A program made the translations under genes and the position numbers. A stretch of DNA of 64,000 nucleotides from NCBI GenBank assembly GCA_036346375.1, contig CM070511.1:2046001-2110000 (forward strand), given 5' to 3'. Origin of the DNA: Guadua angustifolia. Its lineage: Eukaryota; Streptophyta; Magnoliopsida; Poales; Poaceae. The notes beneath the pieces are model-generated. The model did not search any database. It had not been told where the DNA came from and saw nothing but the letters and a program-made list of their open reading frames with translations. Below, piece after piece: positions 47,524 through 58,875 of the stretch. The number at the start of each line of letters is the position of its first letter. Position 1 is the stretch's first letter.

Positions 47524-48388
47524 TCTATATTATATAAATAAAATAATATCTTATATATAATGTCGCCTGGGTTTCGCGAGAGGAGAGCGAGCCCACACGT
47601 CACCCTTGCCTATTTTCCGAAAAGCCCCCTACGTTTCTCCAAATTACGAATAGGTCCCTCAAAATTACAAATAGGTCCTTCGCGATTTTTTGTGAGGGGA
47701 AGATTTTTATTTTTTTTCGCGTTCGGGTCCCTCACGCGGTACTTTACGGAAAAGGCCCCCGCTAGATTCAAATCGCGGACATGCCCTTTTCTAATTTTTC
47801 AGGATAGCGGATAGGTCCAAAAACGTAACAAATAGGTCATCGCTCCTTACGTCTAGGTCCTTTCTCCGTTTTTCACGGAAAAAATGTTTTCGTCACCAGA
47901 AATATATGTGCGTCTCTAAGAAGGCTGTCATCACGTCGGGTCCTTTCTCCGTTTTGACCGGAAAAAATGTTTTCGCCACCAGAAATATGTGTGCAACTCA
48001 GAAAAAATCGCCGTCACTAATAGTTTTTCGCCCTTTTCCCTCTAGATTGTTTTCCCACCTCATTTTTCCACCTCGGTCTCCGATATTTCCCAAAAAATTC
48101 GTCGAAAGAGATATTTCTACTGCTCTAGCTCTTTATTTTTCCCCGTATCTCGGTTTCTTCATTTTTGATTGTAAGAAATATGTTGAAAATCGCGTTATGC
48201 GTGTTTCGTCGGTTTTTCCCTCGCCCACACAACACGGCGTGCAATGCGACGCTACTCTCTATTTTTTCTCCGTAACTCGGTTTTGCTTTTTCGGAGTGAA
48301 ATATGTTGAAAATCGTGTTTACGTTATTTCGTCGATTTTTTCCCACGCACACACAATACGGCGTGCAATAACACGCTACTCTGTCTAG
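47524..48388 (+). mobile_element. Helitron, shared-5'-half family, copy 3
   Basis: Starts TCTATATTATATAAATAAA after A (47523) and ends CTCTGTCTAG before T (48389), with a GCGTG-CAATAA-CACGC hairpin just upstream of the 3' tip. The 5' half (47600-47900) matches copies 1 and 2. The 3' half is different again: a ~120-bp module with AAATATGTTGAAAATCG and ACGGCGTGCAAT occurs twice (about 48140-48262 and 48262-48388). Boundaries are the best preserved of the family. No coding genes. Confidence 0.85.
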
Positions 48389-48693
48389 TATATTTTAATT
48401 TTCATGAGGTCGCACGAAGGCCCACCGCCGCCCCGCTATGCTTTGCTAGCGGGCGCTGAAACGGTGGCTTAAAATATATGATTGGATCGGGCGTGCTAGT
48501 TAATTGATGGCCTGTCATGTTTTCCTGCGTTCGATTTTGACGCGTAACGAACATGCGTGAGCGTTAATTGCTGTTATCTAATTAGCTCACGTCAGGTATC
48601 GACTCACCCTCAGGTTAAGTGCGAAAATTAAACCGACCATAACCATCGACATTGACCAGTTTTGTTTGGCATGCGTGTGAAGCTTGCGTTGAA
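48389..48693. other. Gene-free intergenic DNA
   Basis: No ORF or repeat with ends recognised. Confidence 0.5.
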
Positions 48694-49138
48694 GGGTGTG
48701 TTTGGCTACTTTTTTTTTAAGATAATGGAACAAAATTCAGGCTTCATCTCTCTTGGAGAGAATCAGACCACCCTTATTACAAACTTTAGAACCAAACATC
48801 GTTTCGACAAAATAACCAAAACAATCAAGCAGTATAACCAATCCTGGCCTCTAAAAGCCAACCAAAAGAAGCAAACAACTGCAAAGCAACTGTCTCCAGC
48901 TGGCGACAAGCATTGAGGAGACCCTCATACAAAGTGGTATATATATAAGATGGTTCAAAAAAATATCATCTATATATTTGGTTGTTCGAATGGAATCATT
49001 CCGTTCTGGACGGTGTCATATAAATTTGAGGAATATTCCCTGTAGATGTTGGACCATTTTATTCACCCAAAACAATAAAACCAAATGGTGCAGGATCATC
49101 CCATCCCATTTAACCTCATCCCACCAACCAAACACACT
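48694..49138. mobile_element. Tourist-like element split by a LINE tail
   Basis: Left end GGGTGTGTTTGGCTAC and right end CATCCCACCAACCAAACACAC are related to the Tourist element at 17662. A LINE-like insertion lies just inside the left end. Target duplication is not clear. Confidence 0.6.
48709..48918 (-). mobile_element. LINE 3' end fragment
   Basis: On the minus strand the sequence runs through CCTGAATTTTGTTCCATTAT to a poly(A) (plus-strand T-run at 48709-48718), the pattern of a LINE 3' tail. It lies inside the Tourist-like element. Confidence 0.5.
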
Positions 49139-50475
49139 CTCCTCACACATTCAACCCTATGTATATCCATTTGTTTCTTCTCCACTCCTTTGGTTTTCTC
49201 TCTATATATTTTCTCTCTCATCCTTTCCATTGCCAGTGGCAGACGAGCACATACAGGGGTGGCAAGCGAAAGAGAGTTGAAGCGATGGTAGGAGGCAGGT
49301 AACCATGGGCTCCACCTAGCGTTGCAAGCAAGTAGGTTGAGTTGTCATGGCAAGCAAGTGCAGGCAATGAAGTGCACACACAAATCGCAACAAAGCAGAG
49401 CCCATTGTCTGTGTCAAACGTGCGACCTTTGCCTACCTCCTCATCTAGGTCATAGGGAAGTCCAACACCGACTCTACTTATGTCGCCTCATGGCTCCACT
49501 TCACCATCGTGAGCGTTACAAACAACTTCGAACTCTAGCTTCACCCCTTGGACGAGTAGGTGGAGGAGGTGGTGGTTCTAGCGAGTGACCAAAGTAAAGC
49601 GACGACTGTAGGTGAGTATGCCGAGGATTGTTTGCTCTTTTTTTTACGACGAAATTTTTAGTTAAATCTTGATGAAATCTGTTAAAACTTACTGAAATTT
49701 CTTCAAACTTTTAGCTTGAAACTTGTTAAAATCTGCTAAAACTTGTTGAAATTTCTTAAAACTTTTGGGTTGAAACTTCATGAATACTGAATTAAAAAAT
49801 CTAACACTTGTTGAAGCTTGGTCTTTATTTTTTTTTAAGTCTTGCAGAAGTTTTTAGAAACGCACAAAACTCATTGAAACCTAAAACTTTTTGAAATGTT
49901 TAATGAAACCTCCTGACACTTAATAAAATCCATTGCCATGCCGTTGCAACGGTATACTGCTCTCAGGTCTCTCTCTAAGTACATGGCGTGGGAGATTATG
50001 TTGGGTTGTGTACCAAAAGAACAAAGTGTGTGCACTAGTGAAAAGAATTAATGGATACAAGTGATGTGAGCAAGAAACTAAGCAATACCCAAGTCCCAAC
50101 AACATAAATCCCCGAATCCACTACTCAATCCATCTCTAATCTTCCCAGAGAATAGAGATTCATTGGCGATCATGGAATGCAAGTCCGATAACATGCAATT
50201 TTTGGATGCCACATTCCCTCCCATGCACTGCTTCTATTCCCCTACTACTTGCTTTTTTCTCTCCATTTTGAGGCCGTGGGGAGCTAAATCGTCGTTGTTT
50301 GTCCTCCGTGAGCTTCAATGGCATCCCGAGCTTTATCACCACAGTGCCCCTCCGTGAGCCTCGTCTGAGCTCCAGCGACACCAGGGTGCGGCCTCCACAA
50401 GCACCAACAAAGTACCACCGCTGTGGCCTCTTCGTTATTGTTGACACGACCTCCCTTGACAAGTTCTGCACCTCA
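49139..50475. other. Gene-free DNA with degenerate GAAACTTG repeat at 49640-49925
   Basis: The part 49640-49925 repeats words like TGTTAAAATCTGCTAAAAC and TTGAAACTTCATGA, as at 4980-6045. The part 50160-50475 has short frames on both strands without domains. Confidence 0.5.
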
Positions 50476-53400
50476 TGTCGGGACCTGAATCTGCAAATCC
50501 GGACCCTCTGTGTATTTTACACTAGTCCAGGATCACGCTAGTGCACACAGTCTCAACATAGATGAAATATCACAATCATACACAACGTAATAATAAAAGT
50601 AACTCAATTACAAAATATAAAACTATTGAACGACCTTAAGGTCGACCTTACACTTGAGAGGTCTTGATGGTTTTAACTTCAAATAGGTAAACAGCAGCGG
50701 AACGAAGAGCGTTGGTGAATCCCATCAATATGCCACAGACAACTGACAAGGTTCAACTCCTAGATATTCGCCTCCTCGTGGAACTTTTCCTCCTTCGAAG
50801 TTGTAGTCATCTTCTCATCTGATGATTTGTTGTTTGCAAGGGGGTGAGTACACACTGTACTCAACAAGTCATGCACAGAATGCAGTTCTATTACTACATG
50901 CATGGCTTATTCTAAAGGAATGGCTGAATGGTTCTTTTGCAATAAAGCATCATTCACAAATAGTCATAGTAGATAGAAAAGCAGTAAAACAAGTAATACC
51001 CATAATAAATTTCGAAATCATTCTCAAGTAAAGCATTTCTCATCCTTAACCGATTTCCATATCACATTGTCCACATTCCCAGCCTCATTTTTATCAAAAT
51101 CTAACCCTTGACTGTAATCCCCGAGTATTGTCCAGTACCGCAGACACGGCTATTCGAATAGTTTTTACACACTCTGTAGAGGTTGTACACTTTACCCACA
51201 AGATACAGTCGCTCACCACACAGGTGATTGATTGTAACAAAGGTTTTTAGAAACTTCCATCTAAACCTATGAACCTCTCCAATATTGCCTTCCCTATCAC
51301 TTCCCTCACACAGAGCCGAAGTATAGAACAGGCGAACACTGTTGGACGGGTACCAAGCCGTCGCACAGGTACGCTCCCCCACACAATTACACCCTTGTGT
51401 AACTGCCGCCCTGAGGTACCAAAGGAAAGATGTTAGAATCTTATTAAACTAGGTCTGTCCCAAACCAGACATGTGGTTGTACGATTAACTCAGTTCAAAG
51501 GCTTGCAAGGTAAAATCCTTAACTGACCAAGCCAAGATTTCCTTCTTCTAAAAGTTTGGCACATAGCCATCTCATTTGCCATACAAGCCCCCCTTCTGGC
51601 ACAAAGCCTCGGTCCACTTGCCTCAGTCTAAATCATTTCTCACCCCAAATTATCTTACGGTGCAACACATGCCAGTAACTCAACCTCCATGTAGAACCAC
51701 ACAGGTCTCCACATTTCAACGTTATTACCAACAACATTCCACCATTTACCAAAATACATTCATTGTTCCTTTAGTCAATATTTCTTTTGTTTTTCAAAGG
51801 ATTATTTACGGTATATGTAAGACTAAGCAACTATTTACGGTCTAGCCTCCCTGTAGGGTCGAGGATGCGCTAGAGGGGGTGAATAGGCGTTTACAAAATT
51901 CGATAAACGCTAAACAATTCGCTCTAATACACCCTAAGTCAAAACCTAATCAAAGATATATGCGGAAGCGATAAATAGGTTTTGACAATTTAAAGCCTAA
52001 ATCAACTAGGCTCACTAGTGCACTATCTAAATTAAGTCTCTACACTAGAATTGCTAAATTGAACAATCAATTAATACTAAGCAATTCTAATACATTCAAG
52101 CAATCAATAATATGCACAAGGTAAATACTTGAAAGTAAAGAGACAAGGGACAACCGATGTTTTTCCGTGGTGTTCGGAGACTTGCCGGTCTCCCCTAGTC
52201 CACGTTGAGGCTAGCCCACACTTGGACCGGCTCCCGCCGAGCACCGCCTCTTTCCACTAGTCGTGGTTTTCACGCTCGCGCGTAGGCTCAACCCGAACCT
52301 TCACAAACTTGCGGGGCTTCTCACACCACGAGCTCCCCGACGACGCCTCACGCTGCCTAGGAGTCGGCAACCTCCAAGAGTAACAAGCCGCTCCTCCGCT
52401 TGAACTTCACCGCACAACAATCGCTCCTCGGTGATCACCAAGTGCAACACATGCACAAGGCCTCCTCAAGTGCAACACATGCACAAGAGGTACCCAAACC
52501 ACTTCCTAATTGCAACAAATGCAATTAGTCTCACTCTTAAGCTCAAGAAGCAAAGGGAGAAGAGCAACACATGCAAATGACTCCCACACACAGCCAACAT
52601 ACTGCCCAAGCCCCCCAAGGGGTGTATTTATACCCCACCAAAGAAAACTAGCCGTTGGGGGCTCAAAACGGGCAAAAACCTGTAAACCCGGTACTACCGC
52701 CCTAATAGGGCCGGTAGTACCGCTCCACTGTAGCAACGGCTACAAAACTAGCCGTTCTAGACATCCTGTATTACCGCCCTTTGAGGGTCGGTAGTATCAA
52801 GACTTCTGACAGTACCGCCCTCAAGGCCTGTAGTACCGCTCAAAAAAACCCAGAAAAACAACGCTCATTAAAAGCTACGGCTTCTTGGGCGTACTACCGC
52901 ACCTCCTAGTATCGCCACCACACCTTGTAGTCTGGACCTCTGGAGAAATTCAGATTCAACTCCAAAAATCGATTCTCTAAAACCGAAAACCATTCCTTGA
53001 GCCAATAAATGATCAACACATGATCATACACATGTGCAAAACACATTTGCACCAATTTAGCTCACGCTCAAGGAATTTCAACCAAATTGCAAAAACACAT
53101 TTCGCAATCAACTCAAAGACTATTTGCAAAACGATAAGCAAATCAAACTCGAGTTTATGAGATTAATTCCCTAGCCATGTGAAGGTCAACACAAGACCGG
53201 TCAACTTGCCAACACCGTTGCAAGCCCCACTCACATGCTCTCGAATTCGGACTCATAAACCTCGGTTTATTCGCACAACGAACTTGCAAATAACACAATA
53301 AACACATTTCATGCTTGAGCACTACTCTTTGCAACACATGCAAAAGTCTAGCTCGAAGCAACATCAAATCAAGATGCATGAACTCTCTAATTGCAACACA

Positions 53401-56400
53401 TGCAATTCTCTAGTTCAATGCAACACCAAATCGAACTAACACCAAAACCAAATCTCAAGTATGAGCTCTTTACTCGCAACACATGCAAGCCTCTAGCTCC
53501 ATACAAACATACAAACATCAAATCATGCTTGAGCTCTCTCCTTTTGCAACACATGCAAAACTTTGCTCCAAGCAACACCAAGGTTTTATAAAGATGTTTT
53601 GCGAAACCAAAACATGAAGCTTCAACTAATGCAACACATGCAAAAGTGAACTTCACGCAAAAGCCAACGCACTAGCTTATCACTTCTTGCAACACATGCA
53701 AATCAAAGCATTATGCGAAAGCCAAAAGCAACAAAGCATAAGTTTAACCCATTCGCAACACATGCCAAATGGTTAACCCTCATGCAAAAACCAAATCCAA
53801 ATGGTTTGAGCTTGAGTGAACGCGGAAATGAGATCACCAACACATGATGAAGCTCAAGCAAAAGAGACAACCCCTCTTAATAGCACGGCGATTAAAACCT
53901 TAGACTCAAAGACTACAAAGTCCTTAGCCTATCTAATTATACCTTCGCCGCCGCGCACAAGCAATCCCCTTTGGGGTCTTTATGATCATCACTTGATATT
54001 CCCCCGGGATGTCAACTCGACTCCTTTTCTTCGGGATCCACTCTTGACGCCCGTCAACTCATGATGCCGTCCTTGTCCCGTTCTCATCATCTCATTTATC
54101 TTTGGACCTAACTCAAACATAACTCAAGAAACTTGTTAGTCCAAGATGCATGGTTGTCTCAATTATCTCTTGCACTCCATTAACACATAATGGATGCTTC
54201 TAGATCAATTGAGCACAACCCAAATCAATTAAAATGATTGTAAATGTGTCTTAAGTACAATAATGCAACTCATGCTTTATTATACTTAAGAACTATTCAT
54301 TTGTCCTTAATTAATCACAGAACACCATCAACACATGATGAAGTGTTCTTTAATGATTAATAAGACAAATGAACTCAATTTAAATTATCATTTAAATTGA
54401 TATGAGTATATATTAACTACACAAGTTTTCATATACTCATGTTGATGGAAAGTAATGATCCATTATATGTAAATTGTATGGAAATGATCATTACTCTAAA
54501 TCATCAACTATAGAATACACCCCACATGTATATGTGCATAAATATGATTGACTTGGAGATAATATGCACATATTCACTTTAATCATATTGGAGTATATCC
54601 TATATTACCATGAGTATACTTATAACTAGGCAATTCAAATATATACTCAATGATTTAGTTTCTTTGTCTTGATCCTTATATGTATCAATAAAGAATCGAT
54701 CAATACAACAAAACTATCAAGTTAAACTACAAACTCCCCCTAAATATGTGCATCCATGTAATATATAGATTGAAAAACATAATGCACATTTTGTGGTTAA
54801 TATAACGGGGACATTCATACTTTAACTTGAATCCAAAGTATGTAATTAATACTATAATGAATATGCATACATACCTCGGGTTTTCCATTTTTCAATGCGA
54901 TGAGACTAAACAAAGATATTCTAAACAAACATGTTAGTCTCGATATAAGATTGTCATTAATAACACTATCGCATTAGGGGATAAACATGATATTAGATTT
55001 GTCATTAACACAAGATTAGATTTGTCATTAACACCAAAACCATAACTAATGAAGGTTGAACTTACACTCCCGTGTTGGCATATCATTACATCCAACTAAT
55101 ATTATAACTTAGGGCAACAAATGAATCATGGCATATAAATATTAAAGTCAAGGTGGCAATAACATATAGGTTGTTTAACTAATCTATCCAAATTAATTAA
55201 ATCCGTTTTTAATTAATTTAGCATGCATAGTTTGAATCAAAATACATTTTTAAAATTTAGGAGCAAAATGACCAATGCATAACTTACCTGGCCCTTGCGA
55301 TTTTTATTGTTCTTTACTCTTTATCTTTGACTCTGGATCTTCGGTCTTCAATCTTCACTTCCTTGATCTTCAGCTCCTTGGAACGACTTCCGGACAATGC
55401 GTCTAACGATTAAAGAAGAAGCAAACACAAACCAACTCAAAAGATAAATCGAATAAACTCCAAATTGAGAACGGATAATATTGGATCGCAACGACTTAGA
55501 TGAATTTAGGAACTTGAATGGACTAGATCAAAGATTAGACAAAAGAGGATAAGCTTTCGGAAAATACACCAGAAAGGAAAAGACTGATAACTGAGAAAGA
55601 AAGAATAATATTCCAAAGAATATTTCTTCTGAAGTTGTTATCTTGATTAGACAGACAATGACATATGGGCTCTCGATCCATAGACCGGGTCCACAAAGAT
55701 ATGTTAGTTCACGATGAAGTAAGCTGATGCAAAAAGTTGACTTTTGTTGACTAAGTAGATACACAATCAAACAAAAGAAAGATAGGCTGATAGATTAGAT
55801 ATGGCACAAGGATATGACACATGGTCAATGGTCTATCGACCAGGTCCACGAACGATTTCCAGGTCAAGGGTAGAGTAGATTTTCAAAGATAAGGCAAGGA
55901 TAAGTGGGGTCGACATCCACTGCGATTCGATAAGGGATTCAGTCATGCGTCAAAGAAGGAACTTGATGATGATAAGGCAGCGACGATAAGAAGACGACGT
56001 TAAACTCAATGTGATAGGGCTAGATCACATCAAGGTGATAAAAAAGATGATGACATCGCACTAGGGCCTTTACTTGAATGCACGTCTGCGATGAGAGCAA
56101 GATGTTAACGGCGGAAGGTTAGCGATGGAACGTTAACGATGAAGGTGAAGCATTAACAGAACACTTATGAGATTACAGGGTGGCGACCATCGGTACAATG
56201 GTAGGACAGCGAGGTCATGATGTGGCTCAAGTTTGATTTACGATCTACGAGGTACTCATGTCGTGACGCAACATTAACGACAAATTGGACCAAAGGATAA
56301 GTTAGGGTTAGAGCGAAACGATTCAAGGATGGATACACTTGGCATAGGGGTAGGATGGGTTAGGGTTGGCTCTGCGATTAAAGGTTACCAAAGATGACAA

Positions 56401-57719
56401 ACCGAAACGCGAATCGATACAAAGGACTAGGCCGAAAGACGACGGTTAGATACTAGATTATGGCTTTGACGGTAAACGGAGACCAAATAACCTCTAAATA
56501 TGAGCAAAACAGGGAACAACGGTCTACTGGACAAGATGACATGGCCATGACAAAACAATATAGTTGGTAGCAAAAGACGACGCGCGACGGTGTCAAAAGG
56601 CGACGGGTAACGAATATTAAAATTTTCGGAGGATGGAACAGCAAAGGGGAAGTGAGCACCACGTAGAACGCGGCGACACGAACTCAACGGTACAGCCGGA
56701 TTTGGCGACAACCCAACAGACAGGTCACAAACTGCCGATGAACGGCTGGCGAAGCCAAAAGATCAAACGGTCATAACTATTAAAGTACTATATGAAACCT
56801 AACCAAATTTTACAGAGATCTATCTGGGATCATTTGGCACAATATGACGTGAACGGATCTGAGTTTTACCTTCTGGATCAACAGGGAACGCACGACGAAG
56901 TTTTCTGCCGTTGGAACGCAGTCTGCTCGGGGAAGATTGATTTTTCTGCACAAATCCAGCGCAAAACCCTGAGTTAGGGTGAGAACCGCGTAGAGGACAT
57001 CAAGATGAGTCTACAAAAAAAGATTCACGATCAAATTCACAAAACAATGGAGAATGGGCGACGGCAAGATTTGAGATTGGAACGGCCGAAACTTTAGATT
57101 CCGCAGATGAAACTGCACCAAATTTGGTGGAGAGACATATCTGACCATTAGGCACGAGATGACGCGGTTGGATTTCAGAAAAACTCACCGGGACGATGAG
57201 TAATGCGACGCCAAGTCCGGCCCATGAGAGGCGGCGCCCGGGAGATAAAAGGGTGCTATTTTTAGTGCTTGGGAGGGGTGCTCTGGATGGCATGTGAGGG
57301 GTCATGGCACCCTTGAACAAACTTAGGAAGTTGAACCAATCAAGAAAACACAAAAGACACTGAAATCGAAACCGAAACGGCTGGAATCGAACAGTTGGCG
57401 TGCAGCTACGATGTGAGTCGGCCCATTATCGTTCCTGACCTTTTCCAGCGATTTTCCAATAAAAATAATTCTAGTAATTCAATTAATTCATTTGAGGCAA
57501 TAAAAATACCAGAAAAATTCTGGAAAAAAATCCTAGAAGCACAAGGAACCCAAATAAATCTGAATTTCTTTTAATTAAAGTTTATATTAGTCAAATTAAT
57601 TTTTTTTGACTTTAGAAAATTCCAGTTTAAGATTTATTTAAGCGAGAAAAACAACGTGGATTTTTGGGAAGCTAATCTGCACAAAAGATTTTTGAAAACC
57701 CAAATTTTGGGATGTTACA
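50476..57719 (-). mobile_element. Long gypsy (del/Tekay-like) solo LTR, second copy, with nested element
   Basis: Plus-strand ends are TGTCGGGACCTGAATC and TTTTGGGATGTTACA, matching the LTR at 24780-27817. CCTCA flanks it on both sides (50471-50475 and 57720-57724). The element at 51852-55066 splits it, leaving about 4.0 kb of LTR. Shared internal landmarks with the first copy include CACTAGTGCACACAGT-like sequence near the left end and GGTCTGTCCCAAACCAGAC (first copy GATCTGTCCCATACCAGAC). Minus orientation is inferred from the TGTAACATCCCAAAATTTGG-like start. No gag or pol. Confidence 0.85.
51852..55066. mobile_element. LTR-type element (probable solo LTR) nested in the second gypsy LTR
   Basis: Starts TGTAGGGTCGAGGATGCGCT and ends GGTTGAACTTACA. 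CTCCC lies on both sides (51847-51851 and 55067-55071), a perfect 5-bp duplication. Length is 3215 bp with no gag or pol. It has GTACTACCGCCCTAATAGGG and related inverted words at 52690-52900, and about ten copies of GCAACACATGCA at 52440-53770. Its opening resembles the LTRs at 17035 and 24382. A non-coding LARD-type element is an alternative, but no second LTR was found. Confidence 0.8.
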
Positions 57720-57724
57720 CCTCA

Positions 57725-58394
57725 CCACAGTCCGCGTGCCTCCCCTCCAAGTAGGTGTGTTGCAAGCATTTCCTTGAATTATTGCAACTTATTTTCTTGA
57801 TTGTTGTAAGGATCTATTTTGCTTGTTGTGACCTACTTTCACTCTGGTCCTATTTCTACACAAGACCACAGTGAAAATAGACCATATATGGTATTCTCAT
57901 TCGGGATAAGGATGAAATGAAAGATAAATCAAAATATGACAACTTTTAGGTTGAACTGTTGATGGAATTGGATTTTGCTTTGGAATCCATCAATATTAGA
58001 ATAAGAAAGGTGATGAAAGTATTACAAATGTTCATATTTTAAGACCCTCTCATTAGACAAGCTGTTGCCTCGATGCATCTATGATGTTTTGATATTCAAT
58101 TGTAAAATCCATAATTGGTTGTATCTTGTAAATATCGTTGTAGAAATATCTAAGAAGAATAAAATTTCGAACAACATATACTAATCATAGAAGTTTTACC
58201 AAGAGGGGTAGGGAAAAAATATTAATATTTCATAGTTCAAAACAAGAAGACATTACCACAAATATAATATCATAACGAAATATATATTTTATAGTTCAGG
58301 CTAGTGACAATACATTAACAAAATATGATATATACCACAAATATCAATAAGATACATTAAGAAACCACATTATTTCATAGTTCAAGACAAGAAG
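57725..58394. other. Gene-free AT-rich DNA
   Basis: A poorly bounded repeat-like stretch (TTCATAGTTCAAGACAAGAA and variants recur at 58228-58250 and 58375-58395). No gene seen. Confidence 0.45.
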
Positions 58395-58875
58395 ACGTTA
58401 GAGTTTTTTCATGTCTGCCATCATATGCGCCATAACTTCAGCAATAGAGGCTTCTCAGTTCTCTCTGAAGTTCCACAACTCCAGTACAGTGCCGATTTAT
58501 TTGACATCAATAACCGATTGATCTCAAGTCATATCTCTTAATACCTACAAATTAAAAGCGATCATATTGTTATGAAAAGGGTATCTTGGTATAGTATCAG
58601 TAACTATATCGAATTCAGCACTAGAAACCTATATATTACCTTTATAAGCTTAGTTTTGGCTTCTTCCAGCTCTGCATTCGCCCTGCGGTCCTTAATGATG
58701 AGTTGTCATGTTAAGGGATTCGATATCTTGCAAGTGATCATCTATGCCTTTTAGTTATTATTTCATTTCATAAATCTTTTCTGTTATCTCAGATTTGCCC
58801 TTTAGTTGTTTGATCTCTACCTGAAATTTTTGTTTAGCTTCTAATAGTTTTTTCTTGTCGTTGATCTATTTTTAC
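58395..58875 (-). pseudogene. XS/XH-domain (FDM/IDN2-like) gene fragment
   Basis: On the minus strand a splice-like AG precedes INDKKKLLEAKQKFQVEIKQ at about 58862, followed by LKGKSEITEKIYEMK, two stops, then LQDIESLN. After a frameshift comes LIIKDRRANAELEEAKTKLI, ending before a GT near 58640. This coiled-coil text matches the central region of FACTOR OF DNA METHYLATION / IDN2-type proteins, which act in RNA-directed DNA methylation. A further piece at 58395-58465 reads EASIAEVMAHMMADMKKL. The stops and frameshift mark it as a decayed copy. No XS domain is visible in the window. Confidence 0.55.
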
